Part shown: positions 60,063-64,000 of the stretch, piece after piece
How the letters are laid out: the number at the start of each line of letters is the position of its first letter
Position numbering within the stretch: position 1 is the stretch's first letter
Position numbers and translations under genes: made by a program
NCBI RefSeq assembly: GCF_029167625.1
Contig: NZ_CP119145.1
Location: 1,984,001 to 2,048,000 of the forward strand
Origin: Streptomyces sp. AM 4-1-1
Lineage (GTDB): Bacteria > Actinomycetota > Actinomycetes > Streptomycetales > Streptomycetaceae
DNA: 64,000 bases
Reading direction: 5' to 3'
The notes under the pieces: generated by a model
The model's database searches: none
Told to the model about the DNA's origin: nothing
Seen by the model: the letters and a program-made list of their open reading frames with translations, nothing else

Positions 60063-63000
60063 TCAGTCGCCCACCAGGTCCTCGGCCTGGCTCTGGCTCG
60101 CCACGGCCCCGGCCCACACCCGGACCTCGGCGATCCGGCCGGGCAGGAAGTGCTTCCACGTCCCGCCGCCGAAGCCCTTGCCCACGGCGAACTCACCCGT
60201 TCCGGCCTTCGCGGTGAACGCCTTCGGCTCGCCGTTGAGCACGTATCCCACCCGGAGGGAGACCGTCCCGTCCTGGGCGTCGAAGATCCCCGTGAGCCGG
60301 ACCGCGCTGTCCACGGCCGCCTCCTCGTCGGACACCACGGAGGTCGATGTGCCGTCCGCGTTCAGCCTGCCGAACCGCCAGAACCCGACCGGCACCGACC
60401 GCTCCTCCGCGGTCTCCTCGTCCAGGACCGTCCGGTGGCCCGTGACCTCGAACCACAGTCCCCAGGCCGAACCGTCCGCCGTCCGCTGACCCAGCACCTG
60501 CCCCACATAGCCGACGGACTTGGTGGCGAGCTTCGCCTCGTCCGGCGTCACCAGGGTGGTCACCGTGAACGAACCGGTGTCGTCCACCACGGGGGCCGTC
60601 GCGGTGGCCGCGTCGTCCACCCCGTCCAGGACCAGTTCCTCACCGTCCAGCGAGGCCCCGCCGGTGAGGGTCAGAGCGCGCCCGTATCCGGAGGTCGTGT
60701 CCCCGATCGTGGTGCCCGTGCCGCGTTCGGGCGACCAGTCCGCGACCAGTTCGGTGCCCGCGTACCCGGGGGCCGTCAGCGCCCGCGCCTCGTCGGCGAT
60801 CTCCTCCGCCGTCAGGGCCCGCTGCCAGACGGCGACCTCGTCGATGCCGCCGGGGAAGTAGTACTGGTACACGTCGGCCCACTTGTAGCGTCCGATCTGG
60901 AACGCTCCCGCCGCCTCCCAGCCTCCGGTGACCGTCCGGCTGCCCTGCGCGACACCGTTCACGTACAGCGTCAGCTTCCCGGTGGCGGGGTCGTACGTCC
61001 CCGCGAGGTGCGTCCACACGCCGATGACCGGCGGGTTCTTGGCCACGATCCCGAAGTAGGCGTCGTTGGTGTCGCTCTTCTCCTTGGCCCCGAAGAACCA
61101 GGTGCCCATGTCCTTCGAGTAGCAGAGGATGAACGGTGAGTAGCGCGCGCCGTCCTGCGAGGCGACGATCCCCACACCCGTCGTACGGTCGATCCGCGCC
61201 CAGGCCGAGACGGTGTACGCGGACCGGGTCTCCAGGGCGGGCCCGCCGGTCGCGGCGTACGCGCCGGTGCCGTTGAGCGACAGTCCCCGGTCGGTGACCG
61301 GCGTCTCCAGCCGCTCACCCGTCGCGTCGCGGGTGATCAGTCCGAGGCGTCCCCGGTCGTCCCGCACCGCGCCGCCCGCGAGCGTGGCGTCGTCGGCGCC
61401 GTCGGCCGTGGCGGAGTCCTTGGCGACCCCGCTCGCCTCGTCGAAGTGCCACCGGCCGACCGGCCCCTCCCCCGCGGCGACCAGGAAGTCCACGAGGTTC
61501 TGCGCGCCCCAGCGGCCCACGGTGTCCTTCGCCCGGACGTACAGCCGGAAGGTGCCCGGTTTCTGTGGTGTGATCACCTGCTGGACCGAGGCACCGCTCC
61601 TCTCCGCCGACCACGCGGCGTCCCCCGACAGCCGGTACTGATAGGCCACATTGGTGTCGCCCGACGCCGCGGAGAAGGTGAACGTGTCCTTCTTCCCCGG
61701 TCCGCCGGCGGGCGCGCAGGCGTTGGTGGTGCACTCGGTGTACGTCGAACCGAACGTGATCTTCGGGGCCTTCGGAGCCGTCGGGTCGACCTTGAAGTAG
61801 CACCAGCCGGTCGTCGACCCGTTCGAGGGGCCGGGCAGCTGGCTCTTGCCCTTGTTGTAGTACGAGCGCGTCCAGGACCGGTACCGGTACAGCGGCCCCT
61901 CCGCCAGGGTCGTCGTCGACGCCGTCAGCTTCACGTTGTCCCCGACGTAGCCGCTGGTCGGACGCTCCATCTCGGTGATCGCGTTCGCCCAGGTGCCGTC
62001 GGCCGCCTTCTTGTCGACGTCCATCGCCACCCGCAGCTGCGCGTCCTTCTCACCGCCGGACGCCGTCTGCGGTGTGGACGTCAGCGTCGGGGTGGGGTCC
62101 GAGACGATCGCCGGGTCCGACTCCTTCGTCTCGCACACCGTCCCCGAACCGGTCACCAGCCCGATGCCCGTCGGCTTCGCCGGCAGCCCGACGAAGCCCA
62201 CCGCCAGCACCGCGTCGTTCTTGAACCGCTTCCACGCCGACGTGTCACCCTCGTCGTGCGCCTTCAGCATGAGGGTCAGCCGGGAGAACTTGCCCGCGGC
62301 GAAGTTCTTCACGGTGGGGGTCAGGTTCTCGTTGGTCTCCGCCGGGTTGTCCTTGAACTCGATCGGTTTGGTGGGCGAGTTGGGGTCGCAGAGCGAACCG
62401 CGCCCGGCGGAGACGTTCCGGTCCACCATCAGGTCCAGGTCCTTGGGCCGGGAGGACCACTTGGTGGACGAGGAGATGTTGTCGGTGCGCACCAGGTCCA
62501 CCCAGCGCGGTGAGCACTGGAACGCCCACGGCTCGGTGACCCGGAACGTCGCCGACAGCACCTGCTTGCCCTTCAGGCTCGCCGGGGAGAACTCGAAGTA
62601 CAGCCGCTGGACGTAGCCGGGGCCGCAGTAGTACCCGCTCCACGTGCCGCACTTTCCGGCCCCCTTGCCCTGGCCGTCGTCGCCGTTGCCCCACCCGTAC
62701 GACACGTAGCCGTCCGAGCGCAGCAGCGTCCGTTCCGACTCCCCCCAGGTCACCGTCGGGTCGATGAACAGCGGATACGCGGAGGGGGCCGTGCTCGTCA
62801 GCATCCGCGCGTCCGGCACCACCGCGAGCGTGTCGTCGTCGACCCTCACTTCCATCCCGGCGACGTTGTCGCCCTGGCCCGGCTCCAGTCCCGAGCCCGA
62901 GCCCGAGCCCGAGGCCACCGCCCCGGTCACGGACGGTGCGGAGAGCGCGGACGGCCCGGACGGCGTGGCGGTCCCGGGACGCGGCGCCGCCGTCCGCCCG

Positions 63001-63767
63001 GCCGCCGCCGCGCCCGCGGAGTCCCACATCTGAGCGGGCGGGGCGCGGAACACGGTCCGCCCGTCCCCGTCGACCGCCGCCAGGGTGCCCGACGCCCCCT
63101 CACGTACCGTCAGGCCCTTCGTTCGCATGGCGAACCTCAGTTCGCCCAGCCGGGGGTCGGCGGCGGCACTCGGCGACTTGACGACCAGGACCTCCTGGAA
63201 GCTCTCCGCCGTCGCGGTGACCTTCAGGTCCACGTCGGGCAGCACCTCGTGGTAGACGGCGCTCGGGCCGTCCAGCGTCGGGGTGGGGAGCTTCGTCGGC
63301 CATTCCAGCTCCAGCGAACGACCCGCGTCCGCGATCCTCACCAGCGGATCACCGGCTCCGCCCGAGAACGACATGTCCACCGCGGCGGCCCTGGGCCCCA
63401 CCGAGCCGTCCGCGCGGCGCTCCAGCGTCGGATCGGGCTCCACCCACGCCCCGGCGCTCGCCACCCGTACCGGGACGGCCGACTGCTCCAGTGTGAAGGT
63501 GAATCCGTCCGGGTTCGCGAACACCGTCGTCCGCTCCGAACGCTGTTCCACCACCTCCACCCGGCTCCCCGTCTCCGCCGCGCGGGCCAGCGCGCGCTGC
63601 CCTTCGTTCGGCTCCTGGGACGTGGCGGTCCGGGACGCGGTGGGCGTCGCGGCCCCCGCGACCGGCCCCGGCAGCCCGAGCACCGACAGTGCGGCCATCG
63701 CGGCCACCAGACGTACGCGGCGTCTTCGCGCGCCGCCGAACCCCGTTCCCGTCCTCACAGTCCCCAC
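60063..63767 (-). CDS. Secreted LamG-domain protein paired with the RHS protein
   Basis: A 1234-aa exported protein. Basic start and hydrophobic core (VRLVAAMAALSVLGLPGPVAGA) form the signal peptide. A propeptide-like N-terminal part (ERTTVFANPDGFTFTLEQSA) is followed by beta-sandwich regions with repeated CSPRWVDL-type Cys and TYTECTTNACAP. The C-terminal 450 residues hold two LamG/concanavalin-like domains (VGRWHFDEASGVAKDS, AYTVSAWARIDRTTGVGI, HLAGTYDPATGKLTLYVNG; then GSFTVTTLVTPDEAK). Such proteins are regular upstream neighbours of Streptomyces RHS genes and may display or process them, or bind glycans. GTG 63767 is the start used; a second GTG three codons later has a better-spaced GGGG. 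Confidence 0.88.
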   Translation of the reverse strand: MGTVRTGTGFGGARRRRVRLVAAMAALSVLGLPGPVAGAATPTASRTATSQEPNEGQRALARAAETGSRVEVVEQRSERTTVFANPDGFTFTLEQSAVPVRVASAGAWVEPDPTLERRADGSVGPRAAAVDMSFSGGAGDPLVRIADAGRSLELEWPTKLPTPTLDGPSAVYHEVLPDVDLKVTATAESFQEVLVVKSPSAAADPRLGELRFAMRTKGLTVREGASGTLAAVDGDGRTVFRAPPAQMWDSAGAAAAGRTAAPRPGTATPSGPSALSAPSVTGAVASGSGSGSGLEPGQGDNVAGMEVRVDDDTLAVVPDARMLTSTAPSAYPLFIDPTVTWGESERTLLRSDGYVSYGWGNGDDGQGKGAGKCGTWSGYYCGPGYVQRLYFEFSPASLKGKQVLSATFRVTEPWAFQCSPRWVDLVRTDNISSSTKWSSRPKDLDLMVDRNVSAGRGSLCDPNSPTKPIEFKDNPAETNENLTPTVKNFAAGKFSRLTLMLKAHDEGDTSAWKRFKNDAVLAVGFVGLPAKPTGIGLVTGSGTVCETKESDPAIVSDPTPTLTSTPQTASGGEKDAQLRVAMDVDKKAADGTWANAITEMERPTSGYVGDNVKLTASTTTLAEGPLYRYRSWTRSYYNKGKSQLPGPSNGSTTGWCYFKVDPTAPKAPKITFGSTYTECTTNACAPAGGPGKKDTFTFSAASGDTNVAYQYRLSGDAAWSAERSGASVQQVITPQKPGTFRLYVRAKDTVGRWGAQNLVDFLVAAGEGPVGRWHFDEASGVAKDSATADGADDATLAGGAVRDDRGRLGLITRDATGERLETPVTDRGLSLNGTGAYAATGGPALETRSAYTVSAWARIDRTTGVGIVASQDGARYSPFILCYSKDMGTWFFGAKEKSDTNDAYFGIVAKNPPVIGVWTHLAGTYDPATGKLTLYVNGVAQGSRTVTGGWEAAGAFQIGRYKWADVYQYYFPGGIDEVAVWQRALTAEEIADEARALTAPGYAGTELVADWSPERGTGTTIGDTTSGYGRALTLTGGASLDGEELVLDGVDDAATATAPVVDDTGSFTVTTLVTPDEAKLATKSVGYVGQVLGQRTADGSAWGLWFEVTGHRTVLDEETAEERSVPVGFWRFGRLNADGTSTSVVSDEEAAVDSAVRLTGIFDAQDGTVSLRVGYVLNGEPKAFTAKAGTGEFAVGKGFGGGTWKHFLPGRIAEVRVWAGAVASQSQAEDLVGD

Positions 63768-64000
63768 CCCCGAGAGTCACACGGTCATCACAGACGGGCA
63801 CGGAGTCAACGACAGCTCTCTACACGTGTCAAGGTCGCTTTCCGGCCACACTGACCTCAACTCGACATCTGCCAAACCCACTTGACTTTCAGCCAAAGCA
63901 GCACGTCGGGGGCCGCGAAGAGGCCGCCGACGGGTCTGGCCCGGGCTCGGCACGGCCGGTTCCCAGGGTTCGGATATGGACACTCCCGGCTGGTGGGAGG
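63768..64000 (-). promoter_or_regulatory. Upstream region of the LamG gene
   Basis: No gene is supported in these last 233 bp. On the minus strand TTGACA (complement of 63827-63832) could be a -35 element; 17 bp further TTGACT is a poor -10, so the promoter type is unclear. The region is less GC-rich than its surroundings. Confidence 0.3.

Overview
The window reads as a Streptomyces (or close relative) chromosome segment. It is very GC-rich, many genes start with GTG, stop/start overlaps of the GTGA or ATGA type are common, TTA codons are rare and sit in regulator-like genes, and family markers such as DUF397/WhiJ-type pairs, a mycothiol-type nitroreductase and huge secreted RHS/LamG proteins are present. 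No rRNA, tRNA, CRISPR array or intact insertion sequence was seen.

Left part (1-19 kb) is accessory in character: a xenobiotic O-acetyltransferase; a tiny membrane protein divergent from an HTH-caspase fusion, with a 10-bp-phased repeat array between them; a broken NucA/NucB nuclease toxin remnant followed by a DUF6461 immunity-like gene; a MarR/short-chain dehydrogenase operon with a nested palindromic operator; a remnant that looks like the end of a Tn3-type transposase; an aldo/keto reductase divergent from a TetR regulator with two matching operator sites; a WhiJ-type XRE/DUF397 pair beside a TTA-containing ATP-binding regulator; and an ArsR/MFS pair. Next comes a compact operon of two tandem 181-aa secreted paralogues translationally coupled to a large secreted protein whose N-terminal domain keeps all five active-site residues of ribosome-inactivating proteins and whose C-terminal half looks like a pectate-lyase-type beta-helix. 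A macrolide-type glycosyltransferase follows, with a 7-codon ORF in its leader.

Middle part (19-47 kb) carries more core-like genes: a DsbA-fold mycothiol-type nitroreductase, two aminopeptidase N paralogues about 16 kb apart, two coupled luciferase-like monooxygenases, a large secreted subtilase, a second-type aspartate-semialdehyde dehydrogenase and malQ. Interleaved are a small four-gene cassette (XRE/TPR regulator, Gfo/Idh/MocA oxidoreductase, DegT aminotransferase, NUDIX hydrolase) that looks like an aminosugar mini-cluster, a membrane protein with HTH-like segments at both ends of its soluble part and a TTA codon, a frameshifted hypothetical gene, and several small regulator/membrane pairs. 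Short tandem-repeat arrays (31-bp, 14-bp and 36-bp periods, plus an in-frame low-complexity insert in malQ) cluster here.

Right part (47-64 kb) holds secreted and envelope functions: a GH84-type beta-N-acetylglucosaminidase with an F5/8C domain and a substituted catalytic dyad, an HNH endonuclease, a mechanosensitive channel, and a LamG protein followed by a 2216-aa RHS protein. A very strong hairpin separates the last two and no immunity gene is visible.

Strong GC-rich hairpins end many of the units and support the operon boundaries given below. All domain calls are from reading the translated sequences; no database search was run.
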